Origin: Nilaparvata lugens
Lineage: Eukaryota; Arthropoda; Insecta; Hemiptera; Delphacidae
Direction: 5' to 3'
DNA: 64,000 bases
Assembly (NCBI RefSeq): GCF_014356525.2
Contig: NC_052514.1
Span: 5,917,943-5,981,942 of the forward strand
A model generated the notes under the pieces. The model was not told where the DNA came from, ran no database searches, and was given only the letters and a program-made list of their open reading frames with translations. Made by a program: the position numbers and the translations under genes. Positions 53,975-64,000 of this stretch are shown here, piece by piece. Each line of letters opens with the position of its first letter. The first letter of the stretch is position 1.

Positions 53975-54205
53975 TGACAGGCTGAAGCGATGGGTCTATA
54001 GGGTGATTCACTATCATCTGTCAGAATTCCTCGTAAATAACTCTGACTCTTCCTGTTCAATCAATGCTGACAGATTGAAGCGACAGCTCTCTAGCGAGAT
54101 TCATTTTTAACTGTCAGCATTCCGTGTGGAAAGAATACTAAGGCTTCTTTTTTAACCAATGCTGACAGAAACTGAAGCGTCGCCTCTAATCCAATTAAAA
54201 ACGGG
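53975..54205. repeat. Array related to the ATGCTGACAG units
   Basis: Three diverged units with CAATGCTGACAG followed by TTGAAGCGA or AACTGAAGCG, and GTCAGMATTCC between. Related to 34120-34314 and 41348-41505. Confidence 0.55.
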
Positions 54206-54612
54206 CAGATGCCAGCCTCTGTAATCCGAAACTGTCCGATTAGCGGGATCGCCTGACTAGTCCGAATTAACAGGGTCAGTTATTCCCTCCAAACGATGTG
54301 CAGTGTATTTTCTGATGCATATTTATGTATGTTATGGATATCTGTGTGTTTGTGGAAGAATCTCCCTATGATTCTGTGTGAGCTATGTACTGTGGACGTA
54401 CTGTGGACCGTATTATGAGTTAATGTATTCGCGTTGATTGATGAAAATTATTCATTTATTGATATACAAATACATATAAAGGCTCACAGACAATACCATG
54501 AAGAGCCTTTTTTACACAATTAATGGATAACCATACTACATAATAAAGAAATCTTTAAAGATGAAAAATATTATAAACATCTGATTTTCCAATTTGGCAG
54601 ACGATAATATAA
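54206..54612. other. No gene seen
   Basis: Near 54210-54285, CCTCTGTAATCCGAAACTGT and the following CCGATTAGCGGG resemble a pogo/Tigger-type terminus, but no partner was found. Near 54430-54560 AT-rich DNA may be an orphan retrotransposon end. Confidence 0.35.
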
Positions 54613-55498
54613 AATCTGGTGTGGCGCACTCACACAACTTTCCTTGCCGTTATGAAAGTTCATCACCTGACGCTAGTGTTCCCGCGCATCACAAGTCTAC
54701 TATTCAAAGATTTGAGCCAGCTGGTGACAGGGCAATAACGCTGGAGACACTCATGAGGTCTGCTATCTCTTCATAGTGAATGATTTAATAGAATCAACAA
54801 TAATTTGCAATTGAATCACATTTTCTCGAATTTAAAGCTTATTTTCAATTTTAGGTGAAAATGTTACTGAACATTAATTGTAGAGATTTTCATGCTCAAT
54901 CTACTCACTTGATTATTTTTTTTTCAATTGTATCTGAAGCCTGATAATTGGGAATCTATCTGCATTGCTGGGGCGGAGCTCCTGAAATTTTTACAGATAT
55001 GGGACTTGTGGCAGTTGATAGAGCTCATTGATGACTATTTTAGGTATGAATTTGATCGAAATCGTTGGAGCCGTTTCCGAGAAAATCACGAAAAACCCTG
55101 TTTTTGACAACATTCTCGCCATTTTAGCCGCCATTTTGAATTGCATTTGATCGAAATTGTTCGTGTCGGATCCTTATAGTGAAAGGACCTCAAGTTCCAA
55201 ATTTCAAGTCATTCCGTTAATTGGGAGATGAGATATCGTGTACACAGACGCACATACACTCATACACACACACACACACACACACACAACACACACACAC
55301 CACACACACACACACCACCACACACACACACACACACAACACACACACACACCACACACACATACAGACCAATACCCAAAAACCAGTTTTTTGGACTCAG
55401 GGGACCTTGAAACGTATAGAAATTTAGAATTGGGGTACCTTAATTTTTTCGGAAAGCAATACTTCCTTACCTATGGTAATAGGCCAAGGAAAGTAAAA
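54613..55498 (+). mobile_element. MITE-like element, CTGGTGTGG family, copy 2
   Basis: Nearly identical to 14517-15321 over its length (CTGGTGTGGCGCACTCACAC to GGCAAGGAAAGT, with one changed base in the right block, GGCCAAGGAAAG). It differs mainly by a longer CA/CACACAAC tract (55260-55365). Flanks are AAAAT. Confidence 0.8.
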
Positions 55499-57235
55499 AT
55501 TAATAATAGTCAAGGGTATAACTGGTAGGCTAGTCTTCGATAGCTCATTACATGATTCAAAGTGATGATGTAACTTTCTATTGAGAAATTGTCACACCTC
55601 CTGCCTTCTAAAGGAAGTGAACATTGTAATATTCCTCGAAACGTATCAGATTCAGATTCCAATGAACCAAACACTGTCTTCACCAGAAAACTGGATAATT
55701 CAATTCCACCCTTCTCAGATTTCTTCACTAGCTTCCCCCTCAACTGAGTGGGTTCTCAGCATCCAAAATTGATTTAAAGAGTGTGATCTCGAAGAAGAAA
55801 AGATTCAAAGATAGGGAAGATTCAAAGAGAGGGAAATATCCATGAAGATAAAATTTGAAAAGAGAAAGGTAGAGTGAATCAAAGGAAGAGGTTTTGAAGA
55901 GAGAGAGAAACTTGAGGAGAGCTTTCAAGATGTTTCACGCACGAGAACACATTCCACAGACAATTTCTAAGCTCCCTTTTTATTTCCGGTTTGGAATTTG
56001 TCAGAGCGTCGTATTCCAGATGAGACACAGGTTGTTGGACTGGAAAAATGTCAAAGGATAGAGTCTTACTGAAAATATGCCGAGTCGGCTAAATTTGAAA
56101 CATATGCCTCAAATACGATTCAATATGTAACTGATATAAATCATGTCGTGTGTTCTATGAAATCTATTCGATGCGAGGAGTAGTGTCAAATGTTTAGTAA
56201 TACACTTGACAGAATTAAAGTTCTATAAAATGTATTTGATATGAGAAGTGTCAAATGAATAGTAAATCAGTAGGCAGGATTGCAGTGAAGGAAATTATAT
56301 ATAGACAGAATCTGAAACACATTTCTGAGATTCTGAGATGTATTTTAAATTTTGCTGAATAATTCCATGTATTTGGAGTGAATTGAGAGCATATTTTTGT
56401 CATAGGTTTCAGATGCGGTTGACTTATTGCGTAATGTATTTCCCGAAAATGTCTGTAGAAGCTCTTGAGAAAACCGAATAAATGGAACTAAATTGTGATC
56501 CACTACAAAATGTCAGCTTGAATTGAGATTGAATCGTTGGTGATATTTATAAGGAAATTCTGACAGAATTAAAGAGAGGCGTGGAAGAACTTTTTGAAAA
56601 AATTCTGTTATCAAGATTGAGAAAAGTCCCAATCAATGTAATGATTCACATAATTTCTACTTTGTTGTGATATCTTGAAATCGAGGAGTTATCACAATAT
56701 CCTAGAATATTGCCTAGAAATTCCTCAAAATCAATGAATTTTATTTTGTATCATTTAAAATCAAGTTATAACCATCCTTGTAATTTTTCTAGTAATGATG
56801 ATTATTTTATTTTATTTTTCTGTAAGTTGACCACGAATACTGGTTAGTGTGGTCAACTTAGTTCATATTTTTTTAATTGTAATTTGCTATGTTTTTGTGA
56901 AAAGGAATCAATAAATTTCATTTCATTTCATTTATATTATATTGGAGAATCCAGAGTCCAGAGCTATAACATCTCCCCTATGTTAACTAATATTTCCAAC
57001 TAATAGAGTATTAGATGATTTGATGGAATTTTTATTCTTAGGATGTTGAATCTATAATTCCTTTGAAAATGCAATGCATTCAAAAATAATACCAAAACAA
57101 GTTTAGTTTTAGTTCAATTTGAAATTTTCACTTCTTCTCTTCTAGAAATTGGTACTTCATGAAAATTCCCACATTTTTGCAATATCAGTATCATGCGTAA
57201 TAATCTATAGGCCTACTATAATAAAGGAGAGATCT
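55499..57235. other. No gene seen; one retrotransposon 3' tail
   Basis: At 56820-56940, TTGACCACGAATACTGGTTA and a following AT-rich part end in AATCAATAAATTTCATTTCA, with TTTCA repeats, a non-LTR element tail. Near the middle, GTTGACCAC and GTGGTCAAC form a small hairpin. The rest has no recognisable content. Confidence 0.5.
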
Positions 57236-57239
57236 TGCT

Positions 57240-57445
57240 AATACACGTACAGAATAGGAAATTCACGTATGACGCATCATCACTTCTAAACTACTGGACT
57301 GATTCACTCAAAATTTTGTATATTTTTTCTTAATTTACCGAGGACTGTTGTAGGCCTGTTTTAAAATCTCCAAGATCTCAAGTTTTCAGTGTGTCAAGTT
57401 TTCAATTAAACCCGTACCGAACAAGGGGTTACCTACTAGTCAATA
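57240..57445. repeat. ~205-bp direct repeat, left copy
   Basis: CACGTATGACGCATCATCAC through GGGGTTACCTACTAGT. It matches 58259-58462 in the same orientation with moderate divergence. Confidence 0.7.
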
Positions 57446-57489
57446 ACATAAGCCCAGGTCTTATGGCCCATAAGGTCTTATTTAGCCCA

Positions 57490-58252
57490 GTCAATGAAGG
57501 TCCAAAAAAGCAGTTTCGATCCGAAAATTAAATAACAGCTGAATTTCCCACCATCGATAGAACCCTCCCAGAGAGTCATTCTCCCAAAAAATCCCCTTGG
57601 AGCTTTCCGCCCCAACCCCCTAAAACATGAAAAATGCAGGTAAACACGGGAAATCAATTATCTCTGTAACCATTGATCGGAAACAGTTCTATTATATGCC
57701 ATTCGATTCGTTACATTATGGACTACAATATTAGTTATATTCATTTTTTCAATAAAATTAACAGTTTTCTTGATAAAATGTATTCCACAGCGTCAACTTG
57801 AATCGCAAATACATAACAATATACATCAATGAATTTGCAATAAGAGTGGCTACATTAATTATTTGGCTCATTTTTCTTTAAAACTACTTGCTTCGAAGTT
57901 AATCGAAGAAAACAAAAAAATCAAATCGCAAACCCCCTAAATTTTTACATATATATTATTTTATCAAGAAAACTGTTGATTTTATTGAAAAAATGAATGG
58001 AACTAATATTGTAGTCCATAATGTAACGAATCGAATGGCATATGATAGAGCTGTTTCCGATCAATGGGTACAGAGATAATTGATTTTCCGTGATAGCCTG
58101 CATTTTTCAACTTTGAGGGGTGCTAGGGGGGAAAGCTCCAAGGGGATTTCTTGGGACTTTTGCGAGAATGACCCTCTGGGAGGGTTCTATCGATGGTAGA
58201 AGATTCAGCTTTTATTTAATTTTCGGATCGAAAAACCTTTATTGACTGGGCT
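57490..58252. mobile_element. Large fold-back element, arms ~295 bp
   Basis: The left arm (57490-57785) starts with GCCCAGTCAATGAAGGT. It contains GATAGAACCCTCCCAGAGAG and ends at AACAGTTTTCTTGATAAAAT. The right arm (57957-58252) is its inverted counterpart and ends TTTATTGACTGGGC. A spacer of about 170 bp separates them. Non-coding. Confidence 0.8.
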
Positions 58253-58258
58253 ACATAG

Positions 58259-58462
58259 TACGGGATGGGAAGTTCACATAATTGATTATGACGCATCATC
58301 AAGTCTGAACTACTGGACTGATTAACTTGAGATTTTGCAAATTGTTCCTTTATTTATTGAGGATGGCCTATTCAAAATTCTTCAAGATTTCAGTGGGTCA
58401 AGTTCTCAGTTTGTCAAGTTTTCAATTCAAACCCTGCTGAACACGGGTTACCTGCTAGTTAT
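58259..58462. repeat. ~205-bp direct repeat, right copy
   Basis: Partner of 57240-57445, ending CGGGTTACCTGCTAGT. Confidence 0.7.
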
Positions 58463-58970
58463 AAATAACGATGAAACCACGAACTAATATACATTATATA
58501 TATATAATTATACTATTAACCACAGAATTAATAATAGCACAGAAGGCTAGCGGAATAGGACTTTCTGTTCATGCGTAATCGAGGTAGTTCCTTTGCCAGA
58601 TTGTAGACTGCGCGCAGAACCCTACTCCGGTCTCGCTCACCCCCCTTCCGCACTCCGTCATCACAACAACTCTATCACCCACTCCACTGACAGGTAGTCG
58701 CCCCTCACTCCTTCACACTATCACACACACACACACACACACCACAGATGCACACACACAGTCAACTCGGCACCAGACACCTGTCAACATGTGAAGCAAT
58801 TATAGCAATTATAGGACTATTGTGATAATAATATTATTCAACCGCCTTCTGTTTTCTTTGCATTCCATCCCAACATTCTCACAGCTGAATCATGACTGTA
58901 TCATTTATATTACTCTGTGTTCTGTAAGAATGAGAATTCTATGTAAAGAAGTAAAGAATAAGGAAAAAGA
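58463..58970. other. No gene seen; GC-richer patch
   Basis: 58560-58800 is richer in G+C than its surroundings and contains GACTGCGCGCAGAACCCTAC and a (CA)n tract at about 58723-58742. It could be regulatory DNA of a host gene outside the window; the sequence does not decide. Confidence 0.35.
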
Positions 58971-59545
58971 GAAGAAGAAGAAGAAGAAGAAAATATGAAG
59001 TTTTCAGTTCATCATCTTCTAAATATTTATTATTTTCTATCACTATTGTATAGTATATCTTCATCTTTCTTATCCTCTTCTCTCCTTCATGATCCACTAA
59101 TTCTTATTTCTCTCATATGCTACTCCTTCTTCTTCTTTTTCTCTTCCTCCTCGTAGAAGAAGAAGAAGAAGAAAAAGATTTCTTCCTTCTTCTTCAACTA
59201 TCTAATCTTCTTCATGTTCTACCACTTCTTATTTCTATCTTGCTACTCCTTCACATTCTTCTCTTTCTTCAATGAGAAGAAGAAAAAATAAAAAGAAGAA
59301 GGAGAAGAAGAGGAAGAATAGAATGATGGAGAAGAGGAGAAGAAAAAGAAGAAGATGAGTAGATGATAAGAATAAAATGACGATTTTGAGTAGAAGAAGA
59401 ATAAATAATAGAACATGATGACAAAAAGATAATAGTAAGAAGCAGAAGAAGGAGAAAAAGAAGAAGAGCTACAACATGATGATGAAGAAAAATAAGTAGG
59501 AGATGAAGAGAATAAGATAACATGGGAAAAGAAGAAGAAGCTGAT
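58971..59545. repeat. GAA/TTC-rich microsatellite region
   Basis: Runs of GAAGAA and TTCTTC on both strands, partly forming inverted repeats (59095-59170, 59210-59300). Frames across it are low complexity. Confidence 0.9.
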
Positions 59546-59877
59546 GTATTACTATTATTACATTCATTTAAACTACATAAGTCACCCTATCCATAATATT
59601 TGGTGAAGCTGAATTTTTGCAGGATGTTAGTATACATAATTAATAGTCTGGAATCACAATATACTCATTTTTCTCTCACTTGCTCTATAAGGTCAACTTT
59701 TGTAAAGATATCCAATACTCCAGAATCATTACCCGAAAAATGTTGCATTTTCAGAACTAATTATCAAAACTGCCCTTTTTCACTATCTCGTAACTGGACT
59801 ATTATTAACTAATGAGCTGTTTAACATGCATTTGAACATGAAGATTCTGAATTTATCACTTTTATACCCTGGCCACC
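59546..59877. other. No gene seen
   Basis: AT-rich DNA with a 70-codon plus-strand frame of no recognisable type. Confidence 0.4.
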
Positions 59878-60056
59878 ATGGGCGCCGACTTATCAAAATC
59901 TTTGGGTGGGCTCATTGGTTAGGGGTCTGGGGAGGGGTTTTTTCCATATAATTGATCAGAATTTTTTATGGACTCAGCCCCCCCAAAATATTTTTTGGGT
60001 GGGCTCCACAGCCTACCTACCTACCTACCTACCCAGACCTTATGGAGTCGGCATCA
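59878..60056. mobile_element. Short MITE-like element with CATGGGCGCCGAC end
   Basis: The left end CCATGGGCGCCGACTTATCA and the inverted right end (complement of TATGGAGTCGGC) are similar. The body has TTTGGGTGGGCTCATTGG, repeated as TTTTTTGGGTGGGCTCCA, and a (CTAC)n run at 60012-60035. Confidence 0.5.
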
Positions 60057-60732
60057 GTGCTGGTCACTTTTTTGAAAACTGAGTATCGTACCATTATAAT
60101 ATAATGGAGAACTTCGTTTCTCTGATACCTTTTTGGCTATTGCATTTTGTGTTTCACACAGAAAGGACTTGTCACGGTTGATTATAAGAATCGTTCAATG
60201 GTGGGTGTTGAAAACACTGATGTCTCTCTTGAATGCTTGCTACCATCGGACTCCCCAATGCTTAATGCCCCCAAACAGAAAACTCTAACGGTGTAACATC
60301 CGGGTTGTGGGCATATTGTTCCATTCAATTAACCTTGGTAAACTCACACAGAAAACACACGCAATTCATTAGATGTCAATTAAAGGAAGAAACTTTGTAA
60401 TCAGAAATCAGACCCATGTTTCCATTTCGCCAATCAACATTCAATATCATTATTTTATAACAATAATAAACATCATCAACATAATGCAATGCTAATTTTA
60501 AGATCTGTTTACCAAGATTAATAATAAATTTGGAGACACATTAGAGCTCGTTTCACTTTCATTGCACTTAATAAAATTATTATTTATTTTATTGTTATAA
60601 CATATTAATATTTATTATCACGTAATATCATGAAACTTGAGTAGTTTTTTTTTAGTTTATGAATTTCCTACTGGACTGACTGCTAAGAAAAGTATCAGAA
60701 AAGAAGAGAAATGAACATCATAACTTGATATT
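60057..60732. other. No gene seen
   Basis: No coding similarity was recognised on either strand. Confidence 0.4.
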
Positions 60733-61190
60733 TGACCGAGCGAAGTGAGGTCTAAGATTCATGTCAACGGTTAGGCATTTCTCTTAATGTTTACATGTTA
60801 GAATGTTTACATGTTAGAATGTTTACATGTTTATAAGTTGCGCATTTACGGCGAAACGCGGCAATAGATTTTCATGAAATTTGACAGGTATGTTCCTTTT
60901 TAATTGCGCGTCGACGTATATACAAGGTTTTTGGAAATTTTGCATTTCAAGGATAATATGAAAGGTAAAAGGAGCCTCCTTCATAAGTCGATATTACAGT
61001 AAAAGTCAGATTAAAGAATTATTCATCATAAATCAGCTGACAAGTGATTACACAGATGTGTGGAGAAGCCAGTCTATTGCTGTATTTCCATAAGGTCTAT
61101 AGTTTCAATCAGGTGGATGAGAATACTGCGTGAGGTCTACTGTTCACAAAACTGCTAGTAGTTCTGTGAACAGTAGACCTCGCGCAGTTA
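60733..61190 (+). repeat. Copy of the dispersed GACCGAGCGAAG repeat, internally deleted
   Basis: Starts GACCGAGCGAAGTGAGGTCT and continues through TTTACGGCGAAACGCGG and CAGGTATGTTCCTTTTTAAT. Near the end it has GAGGTCTACTGTTCACAAAA with its inverse TTCTGTGAACAGTAGACCTC beside it. Confidence 0.75.
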
Positions 61191-61229
61191 TACACCAACT
61201 ATTCATTTGATCAGATCATGCTTACACAA

Positions 61230-62350
61230 GATTTAATTATCATATAACGCTCTCCGGAATTTAGCGCGAGAAAACCAGAAGACATCTAGGCGCCCAGACG
61301 AGCTGTTATAAGTTCTTTGCATCCTATTTATTAGGATAAATGATCAAAACTGTTTTAAATAAGGAATGCCGATATCCAAAAGCACAACTTTTTACAGAAT
61401 TTACAGTTTTAAATGTAAGGCAATTGTACATTAAATCTTTATTGATCTACATAAAAACTAATAAACTTAAAATTTTATCAGATATTTTACATACCTATCC
61501 TACACGGTATAGAGCTAACTTCGGTTTTGCGACGCCGCAGGTGGTTCATGGAGTGGAGCTGAGGACACCTTTTTATTTGGCTCAAATGGTCTATCGTAAT
61601 TTGCCCGCTGAGATAAGAACTGATATGGATGAATGCAGTGTGGCTGCATTCAAGAGTAAGGTGGAGGGGTGGCTATACCGCCTGGGCTGGGAGTCGTCAG
61701 AAAGCCTGCTTCAGTCTGTTTATTGGCACTAAGATCATCTCTATTAATTTGATAGCTTTTCTTATACATACATAGATTTTTTTTCATTTTTGAGAGCTTA
61801 TAAATTTTCATAACTTACCTTTCTTCTCTTTATATTTACCACATACTTTATTTAATCGTTTATAGATTTACACATCTTCATTACTATATTCTTTTCAATA
61901 GTCACTGTGGAATCGGCTGGTTTCTGTTCCTCGGTAACTTTTTATATGAGAAGCTACCATTATTTTTTACAATAAGTATATACAAAATATATTCCACTCA
62001 TGCAATCTCAAGAATTTATTCATATTCCAATTCTCGAATCTGTATATATATATGTTACTCTTTTCAATCTTTTTCTGTTTATGAAATTTCGTCAATGTAC
62101 AATGTAATAGGTAATTTTTAATTTCATAATTATAATACAAACTATCTTATACTTACCTTCTTCTTGTTAAAGTCGGACATTCTATTACCTATATAATATT
62201 ATGAATAGACTATTGGCTACCCACTGTAACAGGAACCCACCCCCTACACTCAGACGAATAGTCTTGTAGGGGTATCCAGTAAAACATGCTCTGTATTACA
62301 ATGTAATCTGTTTTTTGTATGGAGTAAAGAATATTTGAATTTGAATTTGA
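61230..62350 (+). mobile_element. 5'-truncated non-LTR retrotransposon
   Basis: The fragment holds the C-terminal coding part (61340-61732), a ~600-base 3' untranslated region and a tail (GGAGTAAAGAATATTTGAAT with TTTGAAT repeats) ending near 62350. Confidence 0.7.
61340..61732 (+). pseudogene. Reverse transcriptase C-terminal fragment
   Basis: About 130 codons, open, ending at a TAA. The last part has FYLAQMVYRNLPAEIR and FKSKVEGWLYRLG, the usual closing motif (a V/Y-N-x-LP pattern, then FK...L..W/L) of CR1/L2- and Jockey-type enzymes. The polymerase core is missing and the apparent first codon lies inside the original protein. It differs from the element at 1.5 kb in sequence and tail. Confidence 0.75.
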
Positions 62351-63080
62351 TAACACTCACATCATAAAAGCGTTATAAACTGAATAAATTGCAATTTTAA
62401 AAAATATCTTAAAATATGCCCAACTATTCTCTCCGATTATAGGAAAATAATGTGGAGTTTGGAAGAAATTGGAATTTACCACACATTATCCTGTTTTAAG
62501 TGTATGAGAGTTAAATTTCTAGAATAGAAATGCCCTCCGAGTTGGTTGAAGAGGTTGTCATCCTTTCGTAGTCTTTCAAACAGGCATTCAACCAATCCAC
62601 TTGTCTTAGAGAATTATCATTTTTTCAGAAGGAATATATATTGTAGGGTACTTATAGTATGAATTCATAATCATACATATACTTTTCAATTAATGATTCA
62701 TTTTTATTAAATACATTATTATTGGATCATGAAGAGTTGGTTTTCCTTTTCACAAATAAAAAATAAAGAATGAGAGTTTAACAATAAGAGAACAAGTATC
62801 ATTTGAGAATTCCTCTCACAAATTATAAATGAGAAATATGTGTTTCACAATACGAGAGCAAGTATTCAATACAATTCTCAATAATTACTGAAAATTCCCC
62901 ACGCGGTATGCATGCTTTAATATAATTATATTCACCCTTATATTTTGTTGTAGTTTCTAATTAGAGAGATTCAACCAGAAAACTATTTCCTGATCAAGTA
63001 TATGGAAGCCATAATTTTTCTGAAAAAAGAGATTCTCCTCCTAATAATAGTTAACAATAGTTAACACTCACACTTCCTCC
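62351..63080. other. No gene seen
   Basis: AT-rich DNA. A phrase with CACAATACGAGAGCAAGTAT near 62846 repeats AACAATAAGAGAACAAGTAT from 62780. Confidence 0.4.
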
Positions 63081-63084
63081 TACT

Positions 63085-63117
63085 CCATCACCTCCTTCTT
63101 CCCCTTCTTCTTCTTCT

Positions 63118-63173
<56 letters not shown>

Positions 63174-63480
63174 TTCCTCTTCTTCTTATTCTTCTTCTCC
63201 TCCTCTTCCTTCAGCTCCTCCTCCTCCATTTTTATCTTCATTTTATTCATCTCCATCTTATTCTTCTTCTGCTATTTCTTCGTGTCTTCTTATTCTTCTA
63301 GGAGGAGGAAGAAGAGGAGGAGAAAAAGAAGAAACAAAGAAATAGCAGAAGAAGAATAAGGAGAAGAAGAAGAAAATGAAGATGAGAATGGAGGAGGAAG
63401 AGGAAGAGAACGTGAAGAAGATGAAGAGCTGAGAATAATAGTGGAAGAAGAAGTGAGAAGAAGGATTATAATTATGAGAG
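63085..63480. repeat. CTT/GAA microsatellite region
   Basis: (CTT)n at 63100-63215, then purine-rich GAA/GGA text from 63300, partly its inverse. Confidence 0.9.
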
Positions 63481-64000
63481 GGAAAGAAAATGATCAGAAG
63501 TTTTCTCTTTCTTCTCCTTATCTGTCATCCCATCATCACTCCTCCTTCTCTTATTATTATTATCATTATTATCATCATTATCATCATCTCATCCTACTTT
63601 TTCTACTCATGATCATCAAATAATATTTTCTTCTTATTTTTCTCATTATTCTTATCATCCTCCTTTTCTTCTCCTTATCATATTAAGAACGTATCATATC
63701 AACAGATTATAGAAAAATAGAAATTATATATATTCATAATCAGCTCTAGTGTTGTCAGAGCAGAAAGCTACATGTCACAAAGGAATGAAATTGTTTGTCT
63801 TTTATAATAGGCCACTAATTGGCCTTTGGTTGCGCTTGCAATATTATTGTTGAGGCTTCCTCAGAAATGAGTTGAAAGCCTGGCAGGCTGCCAGATGCAG
63901 CTATAAAAAACCGGATCAAAAGACTGACACTCTCCTTCCATATTCCCATGCCAGCCCACTTTTCTCCTTCCACTCATTACAAGCCGTTACAAGCGACTGT
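63481..64000. other. No gene seen
   Basis: An (ATT/ATC)n run lies at 63550-63590. The last 250 bases are less biased but show no domain, and the window ends there. Confidence 0.4.

Noticed and set aside
54206..54290. A pogo/Tigger transposon terminus
   Set aside because: Text such as CCGATTAGCGGG is suggestive, but no second terminus or transposase was found.
58560..58800. Host gene promoter
   Set aside because: The patch is only GC-richer. No initiator, start codon context or exon could be supported.

Overview
This window is AT-rich eukaryotic DNA and almost certainly comes from an insect. A hemipteran is my best guess, but that rests on repeat style and on which element families occur, not on a marker gene. 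I found no convincing host protein-coding gene in the 64 kb. Nearly everything recognisable is a transposable element, a virus-like element or simple-sequence repeat, and there is one 100-base assembly gap (47538-47637).

Region by region. 1.5-4.9 kb holds a decayed CR1/L2-like non-LTR retrotransposon on the + strand. 4.9-8.6 kb is CT-rich DNA, tandem repeats and a fold-back element. 8.8-10.6 kb is a set of inverted-repeat (MITE-like) elements inserted into each other. 12-13.6 kb has a reverse transcriptase tail fragment, a 122-bp tandem array and GAA-rich DNA.

14.3-33.7 kb is the main object, a nested insertion. A dispersed repeat (14272-33712) contains an 800-bp MITE-like element (14517-15321) and a BEL/Pao LTR retrotransposon (15408-33456, minus strand; two 655-bp LTRs; 5-bp target duplication AAATG). 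Between the BEL gag start and its reverse transcriptase lies a Polinton/Maverick (adintovirus-like) element (about 18.4-32.0 kb, minus strand). It carries a retroviral-type integrase with a chromodomain, an FtsK/HerA-type packaging ATPase, a two-part conserved gene split by a 2.4-kb insertion, a fibre-like protein, a phospholipase A2-domain protein, an adenain-like protease, a penton-like minor capsid protein, a double jelly-roll major capsid protein and two conserved proteins of unknown function. No protein-primed DNA polymerase is present. The capsid, penton and ATPase frames are open, while the integrase, protease and several others have stops or frameshifts.

34.1-41.5 kb: an array and a MITE are split by about 6.5 kb of later insertions, including a nearly full-length but broken non-LTR retrotransposon (about 40960-35425, minus) and a tRNA-derived SINE (36203-36458) with a 13-bp target duplication. 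43.9 kb has another reverse transcriptase tail. 48.7-51.2 kb is an internally deleted piggyBac element with a probable intron. 51.3-55.5 kb has two more copies of the 14.5-kb MITE family and the unoccupied paralogue of the BEL insertion site. 57.2-58.5 kb is a large fold-back structure flanked by direct repeats. 61.2-62.4 kb is a 5'-truncated retrotransposon tail.

The Polinton genes together describe a virion programme: integrase for insertion; ATPase and protease for packaging and maturation; capsid and penton for the shell; PLA2 for membrane passage. All other coding remnants are transposition enzymes. Coordinates of repeat boundaries were read by eye and may be off by several bases.
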